From assembly GCA_902524345.1 (NCBI GenBank), contig CABZCX010000005.1, positions 1 to 64,000 of the forward strand: DNA of 64,000 nt, written 5' to 3'. Each line of letters opens with the position of its first letter. The stretch's first letter is position 1. This DNA is from an uncultured Pelagibacteraceae bacterium (GTDB lineage: Bacteria > Pseudomonadota > Alphaproteobacteria > Pelagibacterales > Pelagibacteraceae). The notes under the pieces were generated by a model that did not search any database, was not told the DNA's origin, and saw nothing but the letters and a program-made list of their open reading frames with translations. Positions 55,713 to 64,000 of the stretch are shown here, piece by piece. A program made the translations under genes and the position numbers.

Positions 55713-56678
55713 TTAAAGTTTAATAATTTTTGATTTGTCTAATTTTTTTTCAAAAAAATCAATTATATTTTGTATTGTTTCTTTTCCCATTCTTATCATG
55801 CATTCCTCAGTAAATGCAGCGGTATGAGGACTTAAAAAAACTTTATTGTTTTTTAGCAAAGGATTATCCTCTTTAGGTGGTTCTGTTTCAAAAACATCTA
55901 AACCTGCACCAAATATGAGACTTTCATTTAATGCTTTATCTAAGTCATTCTCATTAATCATCCCACCTCTTGCAGCATTAATAATTATACAATTTTTCCT
56001 CATTGTTTTAAGTAAGTCATAATTAATAATATTTTTCGTTTTTTCATTAAGAGGCATATGTAAAGAAATGGCATCCATAGATTTTACTGCTTCTGTAAGA
56101 TCTTCAATTTTTTTTCCACCCAATTCCTCAATAATATCTTTTGAAACAAATGGATCATAAACAAAAACATTCATTTCAAATCCTTTACATCTTCTTATTA
56201 AAGATTGACCTATTCTTCCAAATCCAGCAATTAAAATATTTTTTTTCCAAAGTTCAATTGTTTTTGGAAGTTTGTTTCTGTTAGAAAAATTTCCTGATTT
56301 AACAGTCTCATCATACATGTTTTTTCTCTTCGATATATTGAGCAACATAAACATAACATGTTCTGCCACCGCAACAGCATTTGCTGTAGCCGTAATTGCC
56401 AAGGTGATATTTTTTTCTTTAGAAGACTTGAGGTCAATATTGTCGTACCCAACGCCGTGGCGAGATATAATTTTAAGTTTTTTTGATATATTGATTAATT
56501 CGCTAGATAAATTTGCTGTTCTAATTGATAGACCATCACACTCCAAAATTTTTTGTTTAATATCTTTGTTATCTATATTTTCAATAATCTCATAATCATA
56601 ATTTGGGTTATTCTTTATGAGATCTATCCCCGCGTTATGAATAGGTTGAATTATCAAAATTTTTTTTTTATCCGACAC
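55713..56678 (-). CDS. D-2-hydroxyacid dehydrogenase (NAD-dependent)
   Basis: A 321-residue member of the D-isomer specific 2-hydroxyacid dehydrogenase family. Features are RHGVGYDNIDLKSSKEKNI, AVAEHVMFMLLNISKR, the NAD-binding ILIAGFGRIGQSLIRRCKGF (about 147-166), NAARGGMINENDLDKAL and the catalytic histidine in KVFLSPHTAAFTEECM. The glycerate/phosphoglycerate dehydrogenase subfamily is likely; the substrate is unknown. It is six bases after the HpcH/HpaI aldolase gene and two bases before the pseudopilin-like gene on the same strand. Confidence 0.88.
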   Translation of the reverse strand: MSDKKKILIIQPIHNAGIDLIKNNPNYDYEIIENIDNKDIKQKILECDGLSIRTANLSSELINISKKLKIISRHGVGYDNIDLKSSKEKNITLAITATANAVAVAEHVMFMLLNISKRKNMYDETVKSGNFSNRNKLPKTIELWKKNILIAGFGRIGQSLIRRCKGFEMNVFVYDPFVSKDIIEELGGKKIEDLTEAVKSMDAISLHMPLNEKTKNIINYDLLKTMRKNCIIINAARGGMINENDLDKALNESLIFGAGLDVFETEPPKEDNPLLKNNKVFLSPHTAAFTEECMIRMGKETIQNIIDFFEKKLDKSKIIKL

Positions 56679-56684
56679 TTGAAT

Positions 56685-57476
56685 TTAGTAAGCTTTAGAG
56701 TCTTCTTTTGATTTGATTGATTTTAATTTAGATACAGCATCTTTTGCACCTGCACTCATATACCTTTGATCAGATCCAATAGTTACCAAATTAAATCCTA
56801 AATTAAGCATTTTTTTTGCATACTCTGGACTAGCAATATGAATACCTGCAAAAATTTTATTTTTTTTTGCATGTTCCAAGATATTCAAAATCTTTTCATA
56901 AGTTGGACTTCCTTCAGGATTATCAAAAGCTGGTTTTTGACCTATGGCTAGACTTAAATCAGCAGGTCCAATATAAATTCCATCTATTCCAGGTGTACTC
57001 ATAATTTCATCTAATTTATCCAAGGCCTCTTTTGTCTCTATCATTGCCATTTTTAAAATCTCATCATTTGCAAAATCTCCATAATCTGAACCTCCATAAA
57101 TTAATCCTCTAATTGGTCCAAAACTTCTATACCCTTTAGGGGGATACATGCATGCTTGAACAAATTTTTCAGCTTCAAATTTGTTGCTCACCATTGGACA
57201 AATTACGCCGTAGCACCCTGCATCTAAAATTTTCATTATTTGTCCTGGTTCATTCCAGTTTACTCTTGCTAAAGGAGTAACATCCGTAGATGAAATTGAT
57301 TGCAGCATTTGTAATGCATTTGGATAATCTATAACACCATGTTGCATATCAATTGTAAGCGAGTCCCAACCTTGATGAGACATTACTTCCGCTGAAAAAG
57401 AGCTAGGAATTTGTAACCAGCCATTAATTATTTGCTCACCATCTCTCATCATCTTTTTTATTTTATTTGGCCTCAT
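56685..57476 (-). CDS. HpcH/HpaI-family 2-keto acid aldolase
   Basis: A class II pyruvate aldolase of 263 residues. Features are GWLQIPSSFSAEVMSHQGWD, LTIDMQHGVIDYPNALQML with the catalytic histidine, PLARVNWNEPGQIMKILDAG, and the metal ligand glutamate in KMAMIETKEALDKLDEI with GIDGIYIGPADLSLAIG. Family members cleave 2-keto-3-deoxy sugar acids or 4-hydroxy-2-oxo acids to pyruvate and an aldehyde. The ATG follows the aldehyde dehydrogenase stop with no gap (TAAATG), so the two are coupled. An aldolase making an aldehyde beside an aldehyde dehydrogenase suggests a linked pathway. Confidence 0.9.
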   Translation of the reverse strand: MRPNKIKKMMRDGEQIINGWLQIPSSFSAEVMSHQGWDSLTIDMQHGVIDYPNALQMLQSISSTDVTPLARVNWNEPGQIMKILDAGCYGVICPMVSNKFEAEKFVQACMYPPKGYRSFGPIRGLIYGGSDYGDFANDEILKMAMIETKEALDKLDEIMSTPGIDGIYIGPADLSLAIGQKPAFDNPEGSPTYEKILNILEHAKKNKIFAGIHIASPEYAKKMLNLGFNLVTIGSDQRYMSAGAKDAVSKLKSIKSKEDSKAY

Positions 57477-58919
57477 TTAAGATTTCAAACCAAGGTGAGT
57501 GTACTTTATATTTAGATAATCTTTAATTGCCATTGAACCACCTTCACGACCATATCCAGTTTGTTTAATTCCACCAAAAGGTGCCTCAGCTATCGCAACT
57601 GCAGGAGTATTTACTGCAACAGTACCAGTTTCCATTAATTCTGAAGCTCTGTGAGCTTTATCCATAGAATTTGTATAAATATAACTACATAATCCTAAGT
57701 CATTATTATTAGCTCTCTCAACTACTTCATCAAAAGTTTTAAATGACAACATTGGAACTAATGGACCAAATGGTTCTTGTTGCATTATTGTAAAATTATC
57801 CTTTACATTGTCAAAAACTGTTGGTTCATAAAAATAGCCTTTGTTAAAACCTTGAGGTCTTTTTCCACCCAATAAAACTTTTGCTCCTTCCTTTTTAGTT
57901 GTTTCAACTAATTCTTCGATTTCTCCTAATCTTTTTGCAGTTGTTAAAGGACCTAATTGAACTCCATCATCTAAACCATTTCCTATTTTTAATTTTTTTG
58001 TTCTTTCAATAAACGCATTAATGAATTCATCTTTTCTATTTTCTTGTATATAAAATCTGTTAGGTGAAATACAAACTTGACCATTATTTCTAAATTTTGC
58101 AGTAATTGCCATATCTGCAACTTTATTTATATCAACATCATCAAAAACTATAAAAGGTGAGTGTCCACTAAGCTCCATTGTTACTCTTTGAACTTTGTCT
58201 GCGGCTTTTTTTAAGATTAATTTTCCTACTCTTGTTGATCCAGTAATTGAAACCTTTTTAATAATATCAGACTCTAACAACTCATTTGAAATACTTTCAG
58301 GATCTCCTGATAATAAGTTTACAACTCCAGGAGGGACTCCCGCTTCTTTACAAATATCTACTAACTCCATTACTGTTCCTGGAGTAATTACATCAGGCTT
58401 ACAAATTACTGAACATCCGGCAGCTAATGCTGTTGAAATTTTTCTCGCTGCTAGAATTAAAGGAAAATTCCATGGCACTAAAGCTGCTACAACTCCAACT
58501 GGCTGATAATAAACATGAACTCTCGTATCTGGAAATCGACTTTCGACTGTTTGTCCATAAATTCTCTTTGTTTCTTCAGCATTCCACTCAAAAATATCAG
58601 CAGCCCCACCAGTTTCGCCAATTCCCTCAGCTAAAGGTTTTCCAACTTCAATCGTTAACCATTTTGCTAAAACATCTTGTTTTTTTCTTAAAAGATCAGC
58701 AATTTTTCTAATAATATATGATCTCTGCCAAGGTAAAGTGTTTTTCCAAACTTCCAAACCTTTCTCTGCAGATTTAAGAGCTTTTTGAACATCTGCTGAA
58801 GACGCTTTAGACGCTTGGCCAATAATTTCTTCCGTAGCAGGATTTATAACATCGTAAGTTTCTTTTTTTTCAGCTTGTTGCCACTTACCATCAATGAACT
58901 GCCCAAATTTACTATACAT
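57477..58919 (-). CDS. NAD(P)-dependent semialdehyde dehydrogenase (GabD-like)
   Basis: A 480-residue aldehyde dehydrogenase. The ATG at 58919 (MYSKFGQFIDGKWQ) is preferred; the frame extends upstream to 59030, but that stretch would run over the iolD start and has no family similarity. Features are GVVAALVPWNFPLILAARKI, MELSGHSPFIVFDDVDI with the general-base glutamate, the catalytic cysteine in FRNNGQVCISPNRF and EPFGPLVPMLSF. The GabD/KGSADH-like form with PFIVFDD favours semialdehyde substrates. It leads the minus-strand operon with the HpcH/HpaI aldolase and is divergent from iolD by 54 bases. Confidence 0.9.
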   Translation of the reverse strand: MYSKFGQFIDGKWQQAEKKETYDVINPATEEIIGQASKASSADVQKALKSAEKGLEVWKNTLPWQRSYIIRKIADLLRKKQDVLAKWLTIEVGKPLAEGIGETGGAADIFEWNAEETKRIYGQTVESRFPDTRVHVYYQPVGVVAALVPWNFPLILAARKISTALAAGCSVICKPDVITPGTVMELVDICKEAGVPPGVVNLLSGDPESISNELLESDIIKKVSITGSTRVGKLILKKAADKVQRVTMELSGHSPFIVFDDVDINKVADMAITAKFRNNGQVCISPNRFYIQENRKDEFINAFIERTKKLKIGNGLDDGVQLGPLTTAKRLGEIEELVETTKKEGAKVLLGGKRPQGFNKGYFYEPTVFDNVKDNFTIMQQEPFGPLVPMLSFKTFDEVVERANNNDLGLCSYIYTNSMDKAHRASELMETGTVAVNTPAVAIAEAPFGGIKQTGYGREGGSMAIKDYLNIKYTHLGLKS

Positions 58920-58973
58920 AATTTTTATTTTATGGTTAATTAAGCGAAATTTTAAGAGAATATATCTACAATT

Positions 58974-60818
58974 ATGAAAAAAATAAAGCTTACATGTGCT
59001 CATGCAATTGTAAAGTTCCTGACTTCTCAAAAAATTCTTATCGATGGTAAAAAAGAACCTTTATTCGCTGGTGCTTTTGGAATATTTGGTCATGGTAATG
59101 TAGCTTGTTTAGGACAAGCTTTAGAGGAAAATAAAGATAAACTTCCAACTTATAGAGGTCATCATGAGCAAAATATGGCTTTAACAGGAATTGCTTACGC
59201 TAGAGCAAAAAGAAGAAAACAAGTATTTGTAGCAACAAGTTCTGTAGGTCCTGGATCTACAAATATGGTAACAGCTGCAGCAGTTGCGATGAGTAATAGA
59301 CTGCCAATTTTATTTCTTCCGGGTGATACTTACGCAAACAGGATGCCTGATCCAGTTTTACAACAAGTAGAACATTTTAATAATCCAGGAATTACTCAAA
59401 ATGATGCTTTTAAACCAGTTACAAAATATTTTGATAGAATAACCAGACCAGAACAAATTTTACAAACATTTCCCCAAGCTGTACAAGTTTTACTAGACCC
59501 AGCTGATTGTGGTCCAGTATGCATATCTCTATGCCAGGATATACAAGGTGAAATTTTTGATTATCCTGAGGATTTTTTTAAAGAAAAAATCCATAATATA
59601 CGAAGACCAAGACCTGATGATTTTCAAATAAAAGAGGCAGCTGAAAAAATTAAAAAATCAAAAAATCCAATTATAATTTCTGGTGGAGGTGTTTTTTACT
59701 CAGATGCAATGGAGGAACTTTCTACATTTGCAGTTAAACACAATATACCTGTAACACAAACTGTAATGGGTTATTCTTCTATGAAAAGAGATCATTCTCA
59801 TTTTTTAGGACCTATTGGAGGTCTAGGAGGAAAAGCAGCAAACAACTTTGCAAAAAAAACTGATTTAGCAATTGCTATTGGAACTAAGTTAGGAGATTTC
59901 ACAACTGGGTCATGGTCCAATTTTGAAAATCCAAATTTTTCATTAGTATCAATTAATGTTGCAAGATTTGATGCTAGTAAACATATGGCACAATCAATTA
60001 TTGGAGATGCAAAAGTTTCTTTAAATGAACTATCACAAGCTTTAGGTGATTGGAGAGCATCTGAGGAATGGCATAAAAAATCAAGAGATGAACTTAAATC
60101 TTGGAATGAATATGTTGATAAAGAAAGTGGACCAACTAATCAAAAACTTCCAAGTTATGCACATGCAGTTGGTGCAATTTATAGAAACTCTGATCCAAGT
60201 GATATCGCTGTTACTGCAGCTGGAGGTTTGGTAGGTGAAGTTGTTCAAATTTGGAGACCAAGAGAACTTAATACTCATGAAACAGAGTGGGGCTTTAGTT
60301 GTATGAGTTATGAAATTTCTGGAGCTTTAGGAATTAAAATGGCCAACCCAAACAAAGAAGTTATCACATTTGTAGGTGATGGATCATATTTACTTTATAA
60401 TTCAGATATATATTCATCTGTAATAACTAATAATAAACTAATTGTAATTGTCTGTGATAATGGTGGTCACGCTGTCATTAATAGGCTTCAATTATTTAAA
60501 GGTGGAAAAGAATTTAATTGTTTGTTTGAGAGTTCAAATGTTTCAAATTTAGTAAAAGTAAATTTTGCAAAACATGCAGAAAGTATGGGGGCAAAGTCTG
60601 AAGAGGTAAGTTCTATCAGTGAATTAGAGGAAGCTTTCAAAAGAGCGAAGAAATCAAAAGTGACTTACGTTATTTCAATCAAAACTCATTCGTATCAATG
60701 GCTTGAAGGATCAGCTTATTGGGAAAGTCCAACTTTAGAAATTCCCAAAACCAAAGAAAATGAAAAAGCTCTAAAATTACACAAAGAAGGTAAAGCAAAA
60801 CAAAGACAGGGAGTATAA
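58974..60818 (+). CDS. iolD: Trihydroxycyclohexanedione hydrolase IolD
   Basis: ThDP-dependent enzyme that opens the inositol ring product of IolE to 5-deoxy-glucuronic acid. The 614-residue protein has the ThDP-site glutamate in TYRGHHEQNMALTGIAYARA (about 55-75), FGIFGHGNVACLGQAL, VATSSVGPGSTNMVTAAAVA and the ThDP magnesium motif in FVGDGSYLLYNSDIY with the distinctive VCDNGGHAVINRLQLFKGG. Length and motifs are those of IolD rather than acetolactate synthase. It begins a plus-strand run of four genes (iolD, oxidoreductase, kinase, FAH hydrolase). Confidence 0.94.
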   Translation: MKKIKLTCAHAIVKFLTSQKILIDGKKEPLFAGAFGIFGHGNVACLGQALEENKDKLPTYRGHHEQNMALTGIAYARAKRRKQVFVATSSVGPGSTNMVTAAAVAMSNRLPILFLPGDTYANRMPDPVLQQVEHFNNPGITQNDAFKPVTKYFDRITRPEQILQTFPQAVQVLLDPADCGPVCISLCQDIQGEIFDYPEDFFKEKIHNIRRPRPDDFQIKEAAEKIKKSKNPIIISGGGVFYSDAMEELSTFAVKHNIPVTQTVMGYSSMKRDHSHFLGPIGGLGGKAANNFAKKTDLAIAIGTKLGDFTTGSWSNFENPNFSLVSINVARFDASKHMAQSIIGDAKVSLNELSQALGDWRASEEWHKKSRDELKSWNEYVDKESGPTNQKLPSYAHAVGAIYRNSDPSDIAVTAAGGLVGEVVQIWRPRELNTHETEWGFSCMSYEISGALGIKMANPNKEVITFVGDGSYLLYNSDIYSSVITNNKLIVIVCDNGGHAVINRLQLFKGGKEFNCLFESSNVSNLVKVNFAKHAESMGAKSEEVSSISELEEAFKRAKKSKVTYVISIKTHSYQWLEGSAYWESPTLEIPKTKENEKALKLHKEGKAKQRQGV

Positions 60819-60823
60819 CCCTA

Positions 60824-61984
60824 ATGGGCAAAGTATTTAAAGTTGGTTTAATTGGTTGTGGTCATATCGCAGAAACATATTTCAGAGCTCACAAATATTT
60901 TAAAAATTTTAAAATCATTAAATGTGCAGATGTTAAAGAAAAAGCAGCTAAGAAATGTGCTAAAATTAATAAAATTGAAGCAGTTTCGGTAAGTAATTTA
61001 TTTAAAGATAAACAGGTTGAAATAATTTTAAATCTAACCCCTCCAAAAGTTCATTACCAAATTGCAAAAAAGTCTTTGTTAAATGGAAAACATGTATACT
61101 CAGAAAAACCATTAGCAATTAATTTAAAAGACGGAAAAGAATTACTAAAGCTCTCAAAAAAAAAGAAATTATATTTAGGAAATGCTCCAGATACTTTTTT
61201 AGGAGGAGGCAATCAAAAATCAAAAGAATTATTAGAAAGTAAAAGTTTAGGCAAAGTAAATTTAGGTAATGCGATTTTTGCTTTTCCAGGAGTTCAATCT
61301 TATCATCCAGACCCAGAACCATGGTTTGCAAAAAAAGAAGGTGGTCCAGTAATTGATATGGGACCTTATTATCTCACAGCATTAGTAAATTTATTGGGTC
61401 CAGCAAAAGAGGTAAAAGCAGCAAGTTTAATGAAAGGTTCAAGATTTAGAACAATTGGTATTGGTCCAAAAAAAGGAAAAAGAATTAAGGTAGATTGTCC
61501 GACGACATATTTTACAACAATCATATTTAAAAATGGAAGCATAATCAGACTCACTTTATCTTTTGATGTTATAGCCCATCAAAGAAATCATATCGAACTT
61601 TATGGAACCAAAGGTTCAATGATTGTACCAGATCCTAATATGTTTGGTGGTTCAGTTTATGTATGTAAAAAATTAGGAAGCCCATGGAGAGAATTTAAAA
61701 CAAATCAAATGCCACTAGGAAAAATTAATATTAGAACGCAAAGTTCTAGAGCAAATGAGTCACCTACTAACGCAAATTACAGAGGAGTTGGTCTTGCAGA
61801 AATGGCTTATTGTATTGATAAAAAAAAGATACATAGATGCAATGGAGAAGTATCTTTGCATGTTCTTGACTTGATACAATCAACTATGCAATCTGCTAAA
61901 ACAAATAAACCAATTAGACTTAGTACAACATGTAAAATTCCAAAACTTTTTATTAATAAAGAAATAAATAAATTAATGAGATAA
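60824..61984 (+). CDS. Gfo/Idh/MocA-family oxidoreductase
   Basis: A 386-residue NAD(P)-dependent oxidoreductase. The Rossmann motif is VGLIGCGHIAETYFRAHKYF, the EKP motif is VYSEKPLAINLKDG (about residue 90), and the active-site helix GGPVIDMGPYYLTALVNLLG is of the kind found in sugar and inositol dehydrogenases. It differs from IolG at 53261 and could act on another inositol isomer (for example scyllo- or D-chiro-) or on a sugar acid; that is inference. It is five bases downstream of iolD and three bases upstream of the kinase gene. Confidence 0.85.
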   Translation: MGKVFKVGLIGCGHIAETYFRAHKYFKNFKIIKCADVKEKAAKKCAKINKIEAVSVSNLFKDKQVEIILNLTPPKVHYQIAKKSLLNGKHVYSEKPLAINLKDGKELLKLSKKKKLYLGNAPDTFLGGGNQKSKELLESKSLGKVNLGNAIFAFPGVQSYHPDPEPWFAKKEGGPVIDMGPYYLTALVNLLGPAKEVKAASLMKGSRFRTIGIGPKKGKRIKVDCPTTYFTTIIFKNGSIIRLTLSFDVIAHQRNHIELYGTKGSMIVPDPNMFGGSVYVCKKLGSPWREFKTNQMPLGKINIRTQSSRANESPTNANYRGVGLAEMAYCIDKKKIHRCNGEVSLHVLDLIQSTMQSAKTNKPIRLSTTCKIPKLFINKEINKLMR

Positions 61985-61987
61985 AAT

Positions 61988-62890
61988 ATGCAGATTGGTA
62001 TTGATCTTGGGGCAAGTAAGATAGAGTATGTGTTATTAGATGATGTTGGCAATGAGCATCATAGAGAAAGAACTGAGGTTCCAAAAAATTATAAAGATAC
62101 ATTATCCATAATTAAAAAAATAGTTATCGAACTTGAGCGTAAAGCTGGTAAAGAATTACCAGTGGGTGTATGTCATCCAGGGATTCATTCTATTCAAACA
62201 GGACTAGTTAAAAATGCGCCTAATTCTTTTTGGATAAATGGCAAACCTTTACAAAGAGATTTACGGAGTGAGATTGGTAAAGAAATTTATTGTGAAAATG
62301 ATGCAAACTGTTTTGCTTTATCAGAAGCAATAGATGGTTCTGGAAAACATTACAAAATAGTTTTTGGGGTAATTCTTGGATCTGGTGTTGGGGGCGGTTT
62401 AGTTATAGATAAACGAATTGTCAATGGACCTAATGGGATTACTGGAGAATGGGGGCATAATCAAATACCGAGCGCTTGTATTGAAGGTGTTCAAATAAAA
62501 AAAACCAATTTAAGAGCTGGAGAAATAGAAAACTTTGTTGCGGGTATAGGTATTTCTAAAGCGTTCAAAAACGAGTTTAAAAAGGATTTATCTGCCCAAA
62601 AGATATTTGAGATGCATAGAAAACTTGATTTAGATGCAGAAAAATTAATTGATAAATATAAAGATCAACTCGCTATGTCTTTAGCCACTGTTGTTAATAT
62701 TATTGATCCAGATGTGTTTGTTTTCGGGGGCGGGGTATCTAACGAAATAAATTTTTTAGATGAAATTAAACAAAAAATGAAAAAATTTGTAGCAGGGGGT
62801 GAATTTGAGGGGACTTTTTTAAAACCCAAATTTGGTGATGCAAGCGGTGTTCGGGGCGCAGCTCGATTAGCAAGAACCACAAATTATTGA
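61988..62890 (+). CDS. ROK-family sugar kinase lacking the zinc motif
   Basis: A 300-residue ROK-family protein. The phosphate-binding segment is GIDLGASKIEYVLLDD and the catalytic aspartate is in IYCENDANCFALSEA. GVILGSGVGGGLVI and GEWGHN follow as in ROK kinases. The Cys-rich zinc motif (CxCGxxxC-type) that normally follows GEWGHN is absent: the stretch reads IPSACIEGVQIKKTNLRAGE before IENFVAGIG. ROK kinases phosphorylate hexoses; here it is three bases after the oxidoreductase gene in the iolD operon, so it might phosphorylate a pathway intermediate in place of IolC (inference). Confidence 0.82.
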   Translation: MQIGIDLGASKIEYVLLDDVGNEHHRERTEVPKNYKDTLSIIKKIVIELERKAGKELPVGVCHPGIHSIQTGLVKNAPNSFWINGKPLQRDLRSEIGKEIYCENDANCFALSEAIDGSGKHYKIVFGVILGSGVGGGLVIDKRIVNGPNGITGEWGHNQIPSACIEGVQIKKTNLRAGEIENFVAGIGISKAFKNEFKKDLSAQKIFEMHRKLDLDAEKLIDKYKDQLAMSLATVVNIIDPDVFVFGGGVSNEINFLDEIKQKMKKFVAGGEFEGTFLKPKFGDASGVRGAARLARTTNY

Positions 62891-62951
62891 CTAGTGAATA
62901 AAATTCATTTACTACAAAAGGAGCTAATTATTTAAGTCTAGGAAGATAAAT

Positions 62952-63800
62952 ATGAAATTATGTAGAATAGGTAGTGTTGGAGAAGAAAAACCAGCAATCA
63001 TAGATAGTGAAAACAATTACCGAGATTTGTCATCAATAATTAATGATTTTAACCCTGACACATTAAATTTTGATACATTAGAGAAAATAAAAAAAACTGA
63101 TATTTCAAGTTTACCAAAGCTTGATTCAAGTTCTAGAATAGGTGCATGCGTCTCTAACCCATCAAAATTTATTGGCATTGGTTTGAATTTCAAAGATCAT
63201 GCTGAAGAACAAAATTTACCAATTCCAAAAGAGCCAATTATTTTCTCAAAGTTTACAAGTTGTATCACAGGACCAAATGATCCAATAGTTGTACCAAAAG
63301 GATCTAATCATACCGACTGGGAAGTTGAAATTGGTTTTGTAATAGGAAAAAAAGCTATCAATGTCAGTGTTGAAAACGCCTTAGATCATGTTCTAGGTTT
63401 TTTTCTTGTAAATGATGTGAGTGAAAGAGATTTCCAAAAAAATAGAGGTTTAACTTGGGATAAAGGAAAAGGTTTTGATACATTTGGTCCAATAGGACCA
63501 TTCGTAGTTACTAAAGATGAATTACCAGACTATCAAAATTTAGATATGTTTTTAGATGTCAATGGGAAAAGGATGCAAACCGGAAATACAAGTAAAATGA
63601 TTTTTAATATCAAAAATTTAGTATCTTACATGAGCTCATGTATGAGCTTACATCCTGGTGACATTTGTTGCACGGGAACTCCACCTGGTGTTGGTGAAAA
63701 CATGAAACCACCTGTTTTCTTAAAAGGCGGTGAAGAAGTCGTTTTGGGAATAGACAAGCTAGGTCAACAAAAACATAAAGTCATTCCTTATAAAGATTAA
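62952..63800 (+). CDS. FAH-family hydrolase (2,4-diketo-acid type)
   Basis: A 282-residue fumarylacetoacetate-hydrolase-fold enzyme. The core has FIGIGLNFKDHAEEQNLPIP, metal-binding acids in TDWEVEIGFVIGKKA and FFLVNDVSERDFQ, and WDKGKGFDTFGPIGPFVV with CTGTPPGVGENMKPP. It resembles 2,4-diketo-3-deoxy-L-fuconate or -rhamnonate hydrolases and ureidoglycolate lyase-like members. The product would be pyruvate plus a hydroxy acid. It is 61 bases after the kinase gene and is the last gene before ccdA. Confidence 0.85.
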   Translation: MKLCRIGSVGEEKPAIIDSENNYRDLSSIINDFNPDTLNFDTLEKIKKTDISSLPKLDSSSRIGACVSNPSKFIGIGLNFKDHAEEQNLPIPKEPIIFSKFTSCITGPNDPIVVPKGSNHTDWEVEIGFVIGKKAINVSVENALDHVLGFFLVNDVSERDFQKNRGLTWDKGKGFDTFGPIGPFVVTKDELPDYQNLDMFLDVNGKRMQTGNTSKMIFNIKNLVSYMSSCMSLHPGDICCTGTPPGVGENMKPPVFLKGGEEVVLGIDKLGQQKHKVIPYKD

Positions 63801-63812
63801 TACAATTAAATA

Positions 63813-64000
63813 ATGGAACTATTTATTGCTTTAGGCGCTGGATTGATAAGTTTTTTATCCCCATGCGTTTTACCGCTTATTCCAGGATATATTTCTTACA
63901 TATCTGGAAGTTCAATTAATGAATTAATTGAAAAAAAAAATGTAAATTTATTTCCTATTATTTTATTTGCAGTTGGATTTTCAATCGTATTTATCTTTTT
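63813..64000 (+). CDS. ccdA: Cytochrome c biogenesis protein CcdA (partial, cut by window end)
   Basis: Partial gene of about 62 codons starting at the ATG at 63813. It begins MELFIALGAGLISFLSPCVL and continues PLIPGYISYISG, the family hallmark with a redox cysteine in the first helix (F-L-S-P-C-V-L-P-L-I-P). A second helix starts just before the window edge. CcdA passes reductant across the inner membrane for cytochrome c maturation. It lies 12 bases downstream of the FAH-family gene, but belongs to a different function and marks the end of the inositol island. Confidence 0.9.
   Translation, partial: MELFIALGAGLISFLSPCVLPLIPGYISYISGSSINELIEKKNVNLFPIILFAVGFSIVFIF

Noticed and set aside
58920..59030. 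37-codon N-terminal extension of the second aldehyde dehydrogenase
   Set aside because: It would run across the iolD start and the divergent promoter region and has no similarity to the family.
62891..62951. AAAGGAG in the gap before the FAH gene as a hidden small gene
   Set aside because: No start codon with an open frame follows at a proper distance.

Overview
The window looks like a piece of a streamlined alphaproteobacterial genome of the SAR11 / Candidatus Pelagibacter type. The support is: very low G+C (A/T-rich even inside genes), lysine/isoleucine/asparagine-rich proteins, tiny or negative intergenic distances, and alphaproteobacterial signature genes (NDUFA12-like complex I factor beside DUF2155, the short DnaA relative HdaA, TyrS/AnmK/SUF housekeeping). 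No tRNA, rRNA, CRISPR array, insertion sequence, phage gene or riboswitch was recognised. No gap exceeds 140 bases, so there is no gene-free stretch over 300 bases.

Region 1 (1-37673) is core housekeeping. On the minus strand it holds cvpA (cut by the window edge), an MMPL/RND exporter, dnaB, rplI, rpsR and rpsF. On the plus strand fabD-fabG-acpP-gmk follow. A minus-strand envelope operon reads lptF-lptG-lptD-surA-pdxA-rsmA. Then come pepA-ndk, purM-purN, a DUF2066 protein with hdaA and aspS, a free-standing NrdJ C-terminal-like protein, NDUFA12-DUF2155, aroQ-accB-accC, thiS-thiG, an RNase E/G, and mrcA-prfB-AsmA-like (prfB needs a +1 programmed frameshift). tyrS, anmK and an alpha/beta hydrolase close the region.

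Region 2 (37757-43970) is a complete SUF iron-sulfur operon: iscR-sufB-sufC-sufD-sufS-sufU-sufT-A-type carrier. A near-consensus IscR type 1 site lies over its putative -35 element, suggesting direct cluster-sensing autoregulation. glnA, a YbaK-type deacylase and an EamA permease follow.

Region 3 (47196-50172) is a small aldehyde module: an AldB/ExaC-type aldehyde dehydrogenase with a strikingly basic 58-residue N-terminal extension, a DUF779 protein, a hot-dog thioesterase and a GYD-domain protein.

Region 4 (50242-63800) is the most interesting part. It is an accessory sugar or cyclitol catabolic island with an FrcBCA-type ABC importer, clear IolG, IolE and IolD, a second Gfo/Idh oxidoreductase, an ROK kinase that has lost its zinc motif, an HpcH/HpaI aldolase, an aldehyde dehydrogenase, a D-2-hydroxyacid dehydrogenase and an FAH-family hydrolase. 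The usual lower inositol genes iolB, iolC and iolJ are not here, so the island may use a different lower pathway (inference). A pseudopilin-like gene is embedded in it. The window ends in the start of ccdA.
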